This document shows positions 34,358 to 43,821 of a stretch of 64,000 nt of DNA, piece by piece. Each line of letters begins with the position of its first letter. The stretch's first letter is position 1. The position numbers and the translations under genes were made by a program. This DNA comes from Paenibacillus alba. Lineage in GTDB: Bacteria; Bacillota; Bacilli; Paenibacillales; NBRC-103111. The notes under the pieces were generated by a model. It was given only the letters and a program-made list of their open reading frames with translations. It searched no databases and was not told the origin of the DNA. The stretch is taken from positions 558,001 to 622,000 of the forward strand of contig NZ_JABMKZ010000003.1 of the NCBI RefSeq assembly GCF_013204855.1, in the 5' to 3' direction.

Positions 34358-34367
34358 ATGGAACTAA

Positions 34368-34398
34368 TTCGAATTATTTTTATAAAAATAATGTCGAA
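34368..34398 (+). promoter_or_regulatory. 31-bp palindrome upstream of flgB, candidate operator
   Basis: A 20-bp perfect palindrome, ATTATTTTTATAAAAATAAT (34373-34392), is flanked by TTCGA and TCGAA (34368-34372 and 34394-34398) with one extra G. The centre resembles the CodY box AATTTTCNGAAAATT at 11 of 15 positions. It sits just after the predicted transcription start, where a bound repressor would block the operon. No T-run follows, so it is not a terminator. Confidence 0.6.
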
Positions 34399-34470
34399 AT
34401 AAGAAGGATTACTCAATTCCAATGTTGAAATATAAAATTTAAATACGCTATAGAAAGGAGGGTAACTACT

Positions 34471-34878
34471 ATGTCTTTGTTAGACAAGCCAAGTTGGAAC
34501 TTAATGGAGCGTTCACTCGACGCATCAACCTTGAGACAAAAGGTGGTAGCGAACAACGTAGCTAATGTTGATACACCCTACTTTAAGCGCTCGGATGTAC
34601 TGTTTGAAGATCTTCTCCAAGGTCAGATGAGTTCATCAACACCCTCTATAGAAGGTTATCGGACAGACAGTAGGCATTTCTTTATAGGGAAATCAACAAA
34701 TTTGCCAAATACAGAAATAAAAACCGATGAATCGACAGCGATTAATAACAACATGAATAATGTTGATATGGATTACGAAATGTCTTTGATGGCTAAGAAC
34801 CAGCTTAAATACAATACAATGATTCAACAGATGAACAGCGAATTCAAAAAAATGCGCACGGTGCTAGGAGGGAAATAA
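34471..34878 (+). CDS. flgB: Flagellar basal-body rod protein FlgB
   Basis: Proximal rod subunit, exported by the flagellar type III apparatus. The N-terminal rod motif RQKVVANNVANVDTPYFK is at about residues 22-39, and the C-terminal heptad region has MSLMAKNQLKYNTMIQQM. Length is 135 residues. AAAGGAGGGT precedes the ATG. It is the first gene of the fla/che operon. Confidence 0.97.
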   Translation: MSLLDKPSWNLMERSLDASTLRQKVVANNVANVDTPYFKRSDVLFEDLLQGQMSSSTPSIEGYRTDSRHFFIGKSTNLPNTEIKTDESTAINNNMNNVDMDYEMSLMAKNQLKYNTMIQQMNSEFKKMRTVLGGK

Positions 34879-34884
34879 TATCCA

Positions 34885-35334
34885 ATGAGACTTACGAATG
34901 GATTTGATATCAGTTCATCAGCACTTACGGCTCAACGATTAAGAATGGATGTAGTCTCCTCTAACATCGCGAATGCGGATACAACACGAGCGAAGTTTGT
35001 TGATGGAAAATGGGTTCCATACACAAGAAAACTAGTTTCATTTGAAACAAAATCTCAACCAACCTTTGCCCAGTCACTTCAGTCAGCGATGGCGGATGGC
35101 ACTGGAGAAGGCGTGAGAGTGAATAAGATTTTCGATGATTCCTCACCGATGAAGATGGTCTACAATCCAACGCATCCAGATGCGGACGGCAACGGGTTCG
35201 TAAGTATGCCCAATGTTGACATTCTTAAAGAGATGGTTGATATGATGTCAGCAACAAGATCATATGAAGCGAATGTTACAGCGCTGAATGCAAGTAAATC
35301 GATGATTACGAAGGCGTTGGAGATTGGTAGATAA
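34885..35334 (+). CDS. flgC: Flagellar basal-body rod protein FlgC
   Basis: Proximal rod subunit. The N-terminal ANNIAN-type motif appears as VVSSNIANADTTRA, and the C-terminal rod domain contains NVDILKEMVDMMSATRSYEANV. Length is 149 residues. It follows flgB by 6 bases and is followed by fliE, the standard order. Confidence 0.97.
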   Translation: MRLTNGFDISSSALTAQRLRMDVVSSNIANADTTRAKFVDGKWVPYTRKLVSFETKSQPTFAQSLQSAMADGTGEGVRVNKIFDDSSPMKMVYNPTHPDADGNGFVSMPNVDILKEMVDMMSATRSYEANVTALNASKSMITKALEIGR

Positions 35335-35354
35335 CGACTACAGGAGGTTGCGTC

Positions 35355-35663
35355 ATGATTGATAAAATTAGCTACAGTCCACTCAATATCATGAGCTCAG
35401 TCCAACCGAAGGATAATTCGGGTGAAGGAGCTGCTGACCTCGGGAAAAGATTTGGTTCTTTTCTGAACGACGCGATAACGAACTTAAACACACAACAACA
35501 GCAAGTTGATCAGCTGAATCAGAGTTTCATTAAAGGTGAGCTATCCGATGTACATCAACTAACAATTGCCTCCGAAAAGGCAGCTTTAGGTCTTGAACTG
35601 ACTGTACAAGTCAGAAATAAAGTCCTAGAGGCTTACCAAGAAATGATGAGAATGCAGCTGTGA
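35355..35663 (+). CDS. fliE: Flagellar hook-basal body protein FliE
   Basis: Junction between the MS ring and the rod; the first export substrate. 102 residues, with the C-terminal conserved region ASEKAALGLELTVQVRNKVL followed by YQEMMRMQ. ACAGGAGGTTG precedes the ATG. Confidence 0.95.
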   Translation: MIDKISYSPLNIMSSVQPKDNSGEGAADLGKRFGSFLNDAITNLNTQQQQVDQLNQSFIKGELSDVHQLTIASEKAALGLELTVQVRNKVLEAYQEMMRMQL

Positions 35664-35706
35664 TATCACAAAATGCTGCTAAACTTTGGTTCGATGAGGT
35701 GACAGA

Positions 35707-37293
35707 GTGAACGAGAACCTGCTCCAGTACTGGGAAAAGGTGAAGCAATATTGGAATCGATATAGTAAAACGACAAAGATCACTTTTCTAGCAACCGTGT
35801 TCTTATTGATTCTAACTGCCGCAATAATAAGTATTAATTTATCCAAGACTGACTATTCATTAGCTTTTACCGAATTGCAGCCTAGTGACGCATCTGCTAT
35901 CAAGGGTTATCTGGATACAGCTAAGATTCCTTATAAGCTTAGTGCTGATGGTAAAAGTATCGAAGTTCCAACAACTGAAGTCGCAAATGTAAAGCTTGGG
36001 GTTGAATCACAAGGTTTAAACAAGAATGGTTCCTTAGGTTTTGGTGCTTTTAGCAAAAGCAGCTCCTTTGGTATTACGGATAACGAATTTAAAGTGAAAT
36101 ATTTGAACGCAATTCAAGGGGAATTGCAGCAGCTGATTAACTCTAATCAAGCAATCGCTAGCTCAAAGGTATTAATTTCACTTCCTGAAGAAGGTCCGTT
36201 CTTGCAACAACAGCAAGAGAAAGCAACAGCATCCGTTGTCCTGCAAATGAAGCAAGGCAATACATTGGACCAAGGCAAGATCGATACAATCTATAACTTA
36301 ATTTCTCACAGTGTGAAGAATCTTCCCGTAGAAAATATTACGATCTCCAATCAATATGGAGAAAGCCTGGTTTCTTCCAAGGCTGGCGGCACATCCTCTT
36401 CAGGACTTGTCTCGAACCAAAACGATATTAACAACCAATTCCGAAATGATTTGCAAAAAAACATCAACAATATGTTAGGCACGATGTTTGGTCGGGAGAA
36501 AGTTAATGTCAGCGTCTTCTCCACGATGAATTTTGATCAAAAGAAAAGTAAAGAACAATTGGTAAACGCGCCAAACCAAGTTGATCAAAAAGGTTTGGAA
36601 ATTTCTCTGCAGGAAGCTACGGAGTCTTACGTAAACAAGGGAGCAGATGCAACAAGTGGTGTGCCGGGAACTGGCGCTACCGATGTGCCAGGTTATCCGG
36701 GCTCAAGCGCATCTGGCAACTCTAACTCCGAAAAAAATAGCAAGACTGTGAATTATGAAGTAAACCGAATTACGAATGACATTATCTCTACTCCCTATGT
36801 TGTCAAAGATTTAAGCATTAATGTCGGTATCGAGCCGCCGGTTGCAGATGATCCCAATTCTTTGACGGCTGAAACAAAGGCTGCGGTTCGAAGTGCATTA
36901 GAGAACATTGTGAGAACGGCACTAGCTGACAATAAGGTTACATATACAGACGAAGAAATACAGAAAAAAGTTACAGTATTCGCTCATTCTTTTGCAAAAC
37001 CTAAAGATACGCTTGCTTCCTCAACAACTAAGTATTTAATGTATGGCGGTCTTGCACTAGCAGCGCTTGCCATTGGACTTATTGCTGGTTTGGCAATTCG
37101 CAAACGCAGAAAAGCTGCTTCACTGCAATTGGAACAAGATATGAACATCGCAGCAAGCAAAGCAGAGCTTCCAACCATCGACATTGAAAATATAACTAAT
37201 GACAATCAAGTGCGTAAGCAGCTGGAAACTCTTGCGAAAAAACGTCCAGAAGATTTCGTGAATCTGCTTCGCACTTGGTTAGTAGACGAATAG
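35707..37293 (+). CDS. fliF: Flagellar MS-ring protein FliF
   Basis: Forms the membrane ring on which the motor is built. Two membrane segments are visible: TTKITFLATVFLLILTAAII near residues 22-43 and YLMYGGLALAALAIGLIAG near 444-462. Between them lie the ring-building motifs, and the C-terminal cytoplasmic tail (VRKQLETLAKKRPEDFVNLL) binds FliG. Length is 528 residues. The start is GTG at 35707 with GAGG seven bases upstream. Confidence 0.97.
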   Translation: MNENLLQYWEKVKQYWNRYSKTTKITFLATVFLLILTAAIISINLSKTDYSLAFTELQPSDASAIKGYLDTAKIPYKLSADGKSIEVPTTEVANVKLGVESQGLNKNGSLGFGAFSKSSSFGITDNEFKVKYLNAIQGELQQLINSNQAIASSKVLISLPEEGPFLQQQQEKATASVVLQMKQGNTLDQGKIDTIYNLISHSVKNLPVENITISNQYGESLVSSKAGGTSSSGLVSNQNDINNQFRNDLQKNINNMLGTMFGREKVNVSVFSTMNFDQKKSKEQLVNAPNQVDQKGLEISLQEATESYVNKGADATSGVPGTGATDVPGYPGSSASGNSNSEKNSKTVNYEVNRITNDIISTPYVVKDLSINVGIEPPVADDPNSLTAETKAAVRSALENIVRTALADNKVTYTDEEIQKKVTVFAHSFAKPKDTLASSTTKYLMYGGLALAALAIGLIAGLAIRKRRKAASLQLEQDMNIAASKAELPTIDIENITNDNQVRKQLETLAKKRPEDFVNLLRTWLVDE

Positions 37294-37305
37294 AGGTGCA
37301 CTTGT

Positions 37306-38322
37306 ATGGCCAAAGGTGCTTTGCAAGGGTTAACCGGACGACAAAAGGCAGCCATTCTTTTGATCAGTTTAGGCCCTGAGGTGTCAGCTCAAATTTTTAA
37401 ACACCTGCGTGAAGAAGAAATTGAGCAGCTTACTCTTGAGATTGCAAATGTCCGAAAAGTTGATTCTTATGAAAAAGAATCCATTTTATCTGAATTTCAT
37501 CAAATTTGCTTAGCTCAAGAGTTTATTTCTCAAGGCGGTATAGCCTACGCTAAGGATATTTTGGAAAAAGCGCTGGGAACTCAAAAAGCCTTCGATATTA
37601 TCAATCGTTTGACGGCTACCTTGCAAGTTAGACCGTTTGATTTTGCGAGAAAAGCGGATCCAGCCCAAATTTTAAACTTTATACAAAATGAGAACTCTCA
37701 AACGATCGCTTTGGTGTTATCTTACTTGCAGGCTGAACAAGCTTCAATTATCTTGTCTTCATTGCCGCAAGATAAGCAAGCAGATGTTGCTAAACGTATC
37801 GCGCTTATGGACAGTACTTCACCTGAAGTTATTAGCCAAGTAGAACGGGTTTTGGAGCAGAAGCTTTCATCGACTGTTACGCAGGATTATACAAATGCGG
37901 GTGGTATTGCTTCTATCGTACAAATTCTGAATGGCGTCGATCGCGGTACAGAGCGTACGATTCTAGACTCACTGGAAATTCAGGATCCGGAATTAGCTGA
38001 AGAAATCAAGAAACGTATGTTCGTCTTTGAAGATATCGTCAATATCGACAATCGTTCTATTCAACGGATTATTCGCGATATCGAAAATGCTGATCTGCAG
38101 CTTGCACTCAAAGTGGCGAGCGAAGAAGTACGCGATGTCTTGTTCAAAAACATGTCCAAACGTATGGCGGAGACGTTCAAAGAAGAAATGGAATTCATGG
38201 GCCCAGTTCGTTTGCGAGACGTGGAGGAAGCTCAAACCAGAATCGTTGCCACTATTCGCCGCTTAGAAGAGTCTGGCGAAATTATCATCGCGCGTGGTGG
38301 AGGAGACGATATTATTGTCTAA
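37306..38322 (+). CDS. fliG: Flagellar motor switch protein FliG
   Basis: Rotor protein that takes torque from the stator and switches direction. The N-terminal part starts LTGRQKAAILLISLGPEVSA, the middle has the EHPQ-type region as NENSQTIALVLSYL, and the C-terminal torque helix carries the charged residues (KRMFVFEDIVNIDNRSIQRI, then ALKVASEEVRD). Length is 338 residues. Its 3' end overlaps the fliH start. Confidence 0.98.
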   Translation: MAKGALQGLTGRQKAAILLISLGPEVSAQIFKHLREEEIEQLTLEIANVRKVDSYEKESILSEFHQICLAQEFISQGGIAYAKDILEKALGTQKAFDIINRLTATLQVRPFDFARKADPAQILNFIQNENSQTIALVLSYLQAEQASIILSSLPQDKQADVAKRIALMDSTSPEVISQVERVLEQKLSSTVTQDYTNAGGIASIVQILNGVDRGTERTILDSLEIQDPELAEEIKKRMFVFEDIVNIDNRSIQRIIRDIENADLQLALKVASEEVRDVLFKNMSKRMAETFKEEMEFMGPVRLRDVEEAQTRIVATIRRLEESGEIIIARGGGDDIIV

Positions 38323-39130
38323 TATCATTAAATCATTTGCATATTTCCCTTTAGATGACAAGAAATTAGTCGAGACTATCTTGCCATTGCAGTTCATGCA
38401 GAACGAAGGATCAAATGAGTTAACAGCCGAGCAGCAACAGGAAATAACGGAAGCCACGTCGATGAAGGATCAAATCCTTCAAGACGCTGAGGCTTTTGCT
38501 AATGAACAAATTCACCAAGCCATGCAGGAAACTACTGCGCTGCGTGAACAAACAAGCGAAGAAATTAACCATTGGTGGGAAGCTCGCCGTGCTCAAGATG
38601 AAGAGCACATTGCTGTATCCAAACAAGCGGGATATGAAGAAGGCTACCAGCAAGGAATGGCGCAAGCCGAAGAAGTGCTTCGACAAGAGTATGGAGAAAT
38701 GTTGGCCGAAGCTAAGGCTATTTTGGAGCAATCCTATAAGCTTAAACAACAAATCATTCAAGAATCAGAACCTTTTCTCATAGAGCTTAGCACGTCAATT
38801 GCTGAGAAAGTGATTGGCCGCCAATTGACGCTGAACCCTGAATGGGTGATTGATTTAATTCAAACGGTTCTCTCACGTAGACGCGAGAAGGGAATTATCG
38901 CTCTATGTGTTGCACCATCGCAGTTCGCTTACATACAAGATGCGCGTGAGGAATTACTTACTTCCATTGATTCGCAAGCAGAGCTGCAAATTATTCCGGA
39001 TTCAACCGTGCAAGATCGTGGATGTGTGATTCGTTCGTCATTTGGTAGCATTGATGCCAGAATTGATACTCAGTTGAAAGAGATCAAATCGGCATTACAA
39101 CAATTGGCCACTCAAAGCGAGGGAATCTGA
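38315..39130 (+). CDS. fliH: Flagellar assembly protein FliH
   Basis: Regulator and stator-like partner of the export ATPase FliI. It has a long Glu/Gln-rich coiled coil (about 30-150) with a YEEGYQQGMAQ glycine-repeat segment and a V-ATPase E-subunit-like C-terminus (VIGRQLTLNPEWVIDLIQ). The TTG at 38315 is chosen: GGAGGAG lies nine bases upstream and the protein then begins MSNIIK, as in other Bacilli. An in-frame GTG at 38294 lies upstream of that ribosome site. Length is 271 residues, with an 8-base overlap with fliG. Confidence 0.93.
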   Translation: MSNIIKSFAYFPLDDKKLVETILPLQFMQNEGSNELTAEQQQEITEATSMKDQILQDAEAFANEQIHQAMQETTALREQTSEEINHWWEARRAQDEEHIAVSKQAGYEEGYQQGMAQAEEVLRQEYGEMLAEAKAILEQSYKLKQQIIQESEPFLIELSTSIAEKVIGRQLTLNPEWVIDLIQTVLSRRREKGIIALCVAPSQFAYIQDAREELLTSIDSQAELQIIPDSTVQDRGCVIRSSFGSIDARIDTQLKEIKSALQQLATQSEGI

Positions 39131-40455
39131 TGGAAAATACGCTGCCCAAAGCAGATAAGTACAAAGAACATTTGCATTCGATTGATCCGATTCGCGTCAA
39201 CGGCAAAGTGACACAGGTCATTGGTTTGACGGTTGAATCGGAAGGTCCGGATGTCAGTATCGGAGATCTTTGCTATATTTATCCACACAAATCGAACAAA
39301 CCGCTAAAAGCAGAGGTAGTAGGTTTCAGAAGCAACAAAGTCGTGCTGATGCCACTTGGTGATTTAGATGCAATTGGTCCCGGCTGTGATGTTGTTGGAA
39401 CGGGGAAACCACTTACGGTACAAGTTGGTCATGAGCTGCTTGGCAAAGTATTGGACGGTTTGGGACAGCCATTAGACGGGTCATTTCTACCTTCCAGAAT
39501 GGCACAATACTCGACCAATAATACACCAGGCAATCCGCTTACGCGTCCTCGTGTTCTTCATCCAATTTCGGTTGGCGTGCGCTGTATTGATGGGCTGCTA
39601 ACAATTGGCAAAGGACAACGTGTTGGTATTTTCGCCGGCTCCGGTGTTGGTAAAAGTACGCTGATGGGCATGATTGCCCGGAATACTTCAGCTGATGTTA
39701 ACGTGATTGCTCTAATTGGAGAGCGTGGTCGAGAAGTTCTTGACTTCATCGAAAGAGATTTAGGCCCTGAAGGATTGGCTAGATCTGTTGTGATTGTAGC
39801 TACGTCAGACCAACCTGCATTAATACGGATTAAAGGTGCAATGATTGCGACAAGCATTGCGGAGTATTTCCGAGATCGTGGCTTAAATGTCATGATGATG
39901 ATGGATTCCGTCACTCGTTTTGCAATGGCGCAGCGTGAAGTTGGCCTTGCTGTTGGTGAGCCTCCTGCTACACGGGGGTACACGCCTTCGGTTTTTGCCA
40001 TGCTGCCGCGATTGCTCGAACGATCTGGAACTGGTCCCAAAGGATCGATAACAGCCTTTTATACGGTGCTCGTTGATGGAGATGACATGAATGAGCCCAT
40101 TGCTGATGCGGTGCGAGGTATTTTGGACGGGCACATTGTTCTTAATCGAAGCATAGCGAATAGAGGACATTATCCAGCAATTGATGTATTATCCAGTGTC
40201 AGCCGCGTCATGAAAGAAATTGTTCCTACTGAACATATGGAAGCTGCTGATCAATTAAAGCGACTTCTCTCTATATATAAAGATTCGGAAGATCTTATCA
40301 ATATTGGGGCGTATCAAAAAGGTTCCAACTCAAATATTGATATTGCCATGGATAATATTGAGGCCATATGGGATTTCACGAAGCAAAAGACAAATGAAAA
40401 GTTGACTTACGAAGAAGCTCAAGAACGTTTGATTCATGAATTTTATAAGGGATGA
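39130..40455 (+). CDS. fliI: Flagellum-specific ATP synthase FliI
   Basis: Hexameric ATPase of the flagellar type III export apparatus. Walker A GSGVGKST is near residue 172, and GERGREVLDFIERDLG and Walker B VMMMMDSVTRFA follow. Length is 441 residues. Its ATG shares a base with the fliH stop codon. Confidence 0.98.
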   Translation: MENTLPKADKYKEHLHSIDPIRVNGKVTQVIGLTVESEGPDVSIGDLCYIYPHKSNKPLKAEVVGFRSNKVVLMPLGDLDAIGPGCDVVGTGKPLTVQVGHELLGKVLDGLGQPLDGSFLPSRMAQYSTNNTPGNPLTRPRVLHPISVGVRCIDGLLTIGKGQRVGIFAGSGVGKSTLMGMIARNTSADVNVIALIGERGREVLDFIERDLGPEGLARSVVIVATSDQPALIRIKGAMIATSIAEYFRDRGLNVMMMMDSVTRFAMAQREVGLAVGEPPATRGYTPSVFAMLPRLLERSGTGPKGSITAFYTVLVDGDDMNEPIADAVRGILDGHIVLNRSIANRGHYPAIDVLSSVSRVMKEIVPTEHMEAADQLKRLLSIYKDSEDLINIGAYQKGSNSNIDIAMDNIEAIWDFTKQKTNEKLTYEEAQERLIHEFYKG

Positions 40456-40464
40456 GGGTCCTGA

Positions 40465-40908
40465 ATGAACTTTCGTTATTCTTTCCAACAAATTGTCAAT
40501 TTAAAAAACAATGAAAGAACACAAGCGGAGTGGATATTGTCTGAGGCAATGGGGCAATTACGGACGGAAGAAACGAATCTATACGGTTTATTTGAGCAAA
40601 AAGAATCTTTGCACAACGAAATCGCTCATGTAACGAGCAAGTCGGTTTCGATTTCTCAAATGCTTACGATGCAAAGCTATATGAATCATGTTGATCAGCA
40701 AATTGCCCGCAAGCATCAAGATGTGAAGCAAGCTCAACACGTTGTACTGAAAAAGCAAGAACATCTATCTGAAAGAATGATTGATGAAAAAGTGTGGTCC
40801 AAGGCGAGGGAGAAGGCATTCAACCAATTTCAATCGTTTGTCGCCAAAAAAGAGCAGGATGCGCTGGATGAAATGGCCACAAACCGTTTCAAGCGATTAA
40901 CGTATTGA
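40465..40908 (+). CDS. fliJ: Flagellar export protein FliJ
   Basis: Coiled-coil stalk of the export ATPase and chaperone escort. 147 residues, almost entirely helical and charged, beginning MNFRYSFQQIVNLKNNERT as typical for Bacilli. It is placed directly after fliI. Confidence 0.93.
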   Translation: MNFRYSFQQIVNLKNNERTQAEWILSEAMGQLRTEETNLYGLFEQKESLHNEIAHVTSKSVSISQMLTMQSYMNHVDQQIARKHQDVKQAQHVVLKKQEHLSERMIDEKVWSKAREKAFNQFQSFVAKKEQDALDEMATNRFKRLTY

Positions 40909-40931
40909 GGAAGTAAAGGGGGGAAGAGGAG

Positions 40932-41852
40932 ATGGCTGATTCAAACATAGAGGGTACATCTTATAGTGCACTGGAGAGATTTCTGATATGGTTTGTCATC
41001 CCCTTTGTGTTTACGGCGGTTTTGCTCTTCGTGCTGTTATCAATTTTTGATTATGATATCAAGAGCAGTATTCAGAAGGCACTACATAATATACCGGTCG
41101 TAGGGACGATCGTTCCTGCTCCCAAGGAGAAAAGTGTTGTAAGCAGTTCTGGAAAAACACAGACTGCTGATCAAAGTGTTAAAGCTAAAGATGACGAAAT
41201 CACGAAACTAAATGCACGAGTTGCAGAATTGCAAACAGCTTTGCAAAAAGCAGAATCGACTTCAGGACAGAAGGATGAATCGATGAAAGATGCTCAATCG
41301 AAGCTGGCTGAGCTTGAAGAGAAGCTGAAGATGAAGACGCAAACCGAAGAAGAATACAACGCTCAAATTACGCAGTTAGCCAATATGTACGCCAAGATGA
41401 CACCTAGCAAAGCAGCGCCGATCATCGAGGCATTAACACCAAAGGAAATGGTCCTCATTTTCTCGATGATGAAATCTGACAGTCGTGGGGCTATTCTTGA
41501 AAAAATGGATGCAGCCAAAGCTGCGGTAGCTTCCATAGGACTTAAAGATGTTGTTCCTGTCCGGGACAAAGAAATTGCAGCCTTACAGGAACGATTAGCA
41601 ACGAATGGTTCTAAAGATACTGCCAAGGCTGCAACAACGACAGTCAGCAAAACAGATCTTGGTCAAACCTTTGCTAATATGACACCCAAAAGTGCTTCAG
41701 CAGTCTTGCTTGAAATGAATAAAGCAAATCCAGATAAGGTTTTGGCTATTCTAAGTGGAATGGACAATGCCTCCCGATCCAAGCTTATGTCATCGCTCTC
41801 TGATGCGAATAAGGAAGTCGCAGCTTCCATTTCAGCTAAACTTGTTCAATAG
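40932..41852 (+). CDS. ylxF: Membrane-anchored coiled-coil protein with MgtE N-domain (YlxF/MotE-like)
   Basis: 306 residues. One N-terminal membrane helix (FLIWFVIPFVFTAVLLFVLL, about 17-36) is followed by a coiled coil (about 85-140) and two MgtE intracellular N-domain-like repeats around 150-200 (MTPSKAAPIIEALTPKEMV) and 255-300 (MTPKSASAVLLEMNKANPD). The architecture resembles MotE, a chaperone for stator protein MotC in rhizobia. The position between fliJ and fliK is conserved in Bacilli; its role there is not well defined. Confidence 0.85.
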   Translation: MADSNIEGTSYSALERFLIWFVIPFVFTAVLLFVLLSIFDYDIKSSIQKALHNIPVVGTIVPAPKEKSVVSSSGKTQTADQSVKAKDDEITKLNARVAELQTALQKAESTSGQKDESMKDAQSKLAELEEKLKMKTQTEEEYNAQITQLANMYAKMTPSKAAPIIEALTPKEMVLIFSMMKSDSRGAILEKMDAAKAAVASIGLKDVVPVRDKEIAALQERLATNGSKDTAKAATTTVSKTDLGQTFANMTPKSASAVLLEMNKANPDKVLAILSGMDNASRSKLMSSLSDANKEVAASISAKLVQ

Positions 41853-41885
41853 TGGATGTTGATTCCATGAAGGGAGGTGAATAAA

Positions 41886-43343
41886 ATGGATGTTCAAGCA
41901 GCTACAGTACCAACAGCGAACAAAGCTGTCGCAACACAGAACAAAACAGCCACAACACCGAGCGGCAAAACTGCGGCAACAGGCAGCACTTCCACAGATA
42001 CGTTTAATCAAGTATTAGGTGGGCAGGTTGCAGGGCAGGATTCAACTGCAGGAGATGTGAATGCTTCAGATCCAGCGCTTTCACTTGATATGCTACTGCA
42101 GATGCTGCAAAGCCTAGTTATGCCGCTTCAAGGAGCTGTTGCACAGCCTAAACAAGGAACAGAAGAGCAGCCGCTCCCTGAAATGCTGCTAGAAGCAATG
42201 AATAGCAATCCAGCGCTTGCGCAGCAATTGCTGCAAGACCCAAAAGTTAGCAAATGGTTCGCAGACGCAAAGCAGTTGTTGCAAACGCTTGGAGACAATA
42301 CATCTGGCGGAGCATTTAGCTTACCAAGTGCTTTGAATTTACAAACTGCGGATTCGTTGAACCTGGATGCTCAGAACACATTGTTGACGCTAGCTTCCTT
42401 AACGAAACAACAGCCAGAAAACCCTATTGTGCAGTTTTTGAATCAAAATCTGCAGAACACGATTCAGCCCTTGCTTCCAGAGCTTATGGCGTCCTTAAGT
42501 GGACCAGCTTCTAATGCGAAAAGTGTGAAAACGACAACGGATGCCGCTGAAGGTTTGATTGATGCTAACAAAGATGAAGTTGCTCCTATCGACCGATCTA
42601 ATCATCACAAGCGTGCAAGCAATCTACCTATTACACCAAAATTAGTGGAAGATGCCTTCACACTCGTTCAAGCGCCAAAATCTAAATTAGAGCTGCTTGC
42701 TGTCAAGAATGTTCTTCTCGCGTCGTCAATCGAAACCAATACGGGTTCAAAGGAAGCTTTAATTGACCTTGTGGATCTGCCAATCGAATCGGATGTATCA
42801 TCGAACACGATTGTGACGATTGCTGATCTGCAGAAAGCGCAGATTGCCAATACAGCAGTTGCCAAAGCACCTGCTACCATTAATGCTGCTAATTTTGCAG
42901 AAGAAATGACAGACCACGTCATGAAGAACTTGAAGATTACAGTGGCTGGCAGTTTTTCTGAAGCCAAGCTTTCCTTGTTCCCCAAAAACCTTGGTCAAGT
43001 TGATGTAAGAATTTCGATGCATGATGGTCAATTAATCGCTCAATTTGCTGCAGATTCCTTAGCTGGCAAACAAATGTTGGAAAGTCAACTGCCTTCTTTG
43101 AGACAAGCTCTTCTCATTCAAGGATTACAAGTCGAAAAGCTTGAAGTAACGCAAAATCAAAACATGCAATCCAGCATGTTCCAAGAGCAGCGGCAACAGC
43201 AAGCATTTGGTCAATCCCAACAACAAAATAAAAACCGATCCGGCAATTTTCAAGAGGATCTGCTTGATTTTAATCAAGAAATTGAAACTGTTGCACAAGC
43301 ACGAACGGCATTTAATGGAAATTCCTTCGATGTCATTGCCTAA
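41886..43343 (+). CDS. fliK: Flagellar hook-length control protein FliK
   Basis: Molecular ruler that, with FlhB, switches export from hook to filament subunits. 485 residues: a low-complexity Thr/Ala/Gln-rich N-terminal part and a globular C-terminal domain (about 345-430) with AKLSLFPKNLGQVDVRISM and LIQGLQVEKLEV. Start is the ATG at 41886 after GGGAGGTGA; a GTG three codons earlier overlaps that site. A second, longer FliK-like protein is encoded at 17273-19126. Confidence 0.92.
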   Translation: MDVQAATVPTANKAVATQNKTATTPSGKTAATGSTSTDTFNQVLGGQVAGQDSTAGDVNASDPALSLDMLLQMLQSLVMPLQGAVAQPKQGTEEQPLPEMLLEAMNSNPALAQQLLQDPKVSKWFADAKQLLQTLGDNTSGGAFSLPSALNLQTADSLNLDAQNTLLTLASLTKQQPENPIVQFLNQNLQNTIQPLLPELMASLSGPASNAKSVKTTTDAAEGLIDANKDEVAPIDRSNHHKRASNLPITPKLVEDAFTLVQAPKSKLELLAVKNVLLASSIETNTGSKEALIDLVDLPIESDVSSNTIVTIADLQKAQIANTAVAKAPATINAANFAEEMTDHVMKNLKITVAGSFSEAKLSLFPKNLGQVDVRISMHDGQLIAQFAADSLAGKQMLESQLPSLRQALLIQGLQVEKLEVTQNQNMQSSMFQEQRQQQAFGQSQQQNKNRSGNFQEDLLDFNQEIETVAQARTAFNGNSFDVIA

Positions 43344-43377
43344 CTAGCGTTTATATGAAGCCAGCGGAGGTGAAAGA

Positions 43378-43821
43378 GTGGCTACAAACCCGATTGTTGG
43401 TAATGTTACCGATTTAATCAATGCAGGTAACAATGCCAAAAGCAAAGAGAAAGACAAGTCCACATTGGGCAAAGATGATTTCCTTAAAATTTTGATTACA
43501 CAGCTTCAAAATCAAGATCCGACGCAGCCTTTGCAAGATAAAGAGTTTATTGCCCAGATGGCGCAATTTACTTCTGTTGAGCAATTGACGAATATGGCTG
43601 GCGAAATGAAGCTAATGCGTCAATCTCTAGGATTTGTTTCAGGGTTAATCGGCAAATCCATTACTTGGACAGATATAGACTCGTCAGGAGCTTCTGAAGA
43701 AAAGTCTGGTATCGTTGATTCCATCACATTTAAAGACGGTAATCAATATGCCAATGTGAAGGGAGTGGAAATTCCTCTTGACAAGCTCAAGAAAATTGAG
43801 AATGTCGGAGAAAGCAAATGA
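43378..43821 (+). CDS. flgD: Flagellar hook capping/assembly protein FlgD
   Basis: Scaffold that caps the growing hook. The 147-residue protein has the N-terminal signature LGKDDFLKILITQLQNQDP followed by KEFIAQMAQFTSVEQL. It lacks the C-terminal Fn3/FlgD-Ig parts of enterobacterial FlgD, normal for Bacilli. The start is GTG at 43378 after GGAGGTGA. The stop overlaps the next gene by 4 bases. Confidence 0.95.
   Translation: MATNPIVGNVTDLINAGNNAKSKEKDKSTLGKDDFLKILITQLQNQDPTQPLQDKEFIAQMAQFTSVEQLTNMAGEMKLMRQSLGFVSGLIGKSITWTDIDSSGASEEKSGIVDSITFKDGNQYANVKGVEIPLDKLKKIENVGESK

Noticed and set aside
34425-34454. TTGAAA plus TATAGA as the flgB promoter
   Set aside because: The start point would fall within or beyond the ribosome-binding site of flgB (AAAGGAGGG at 34454-34462).
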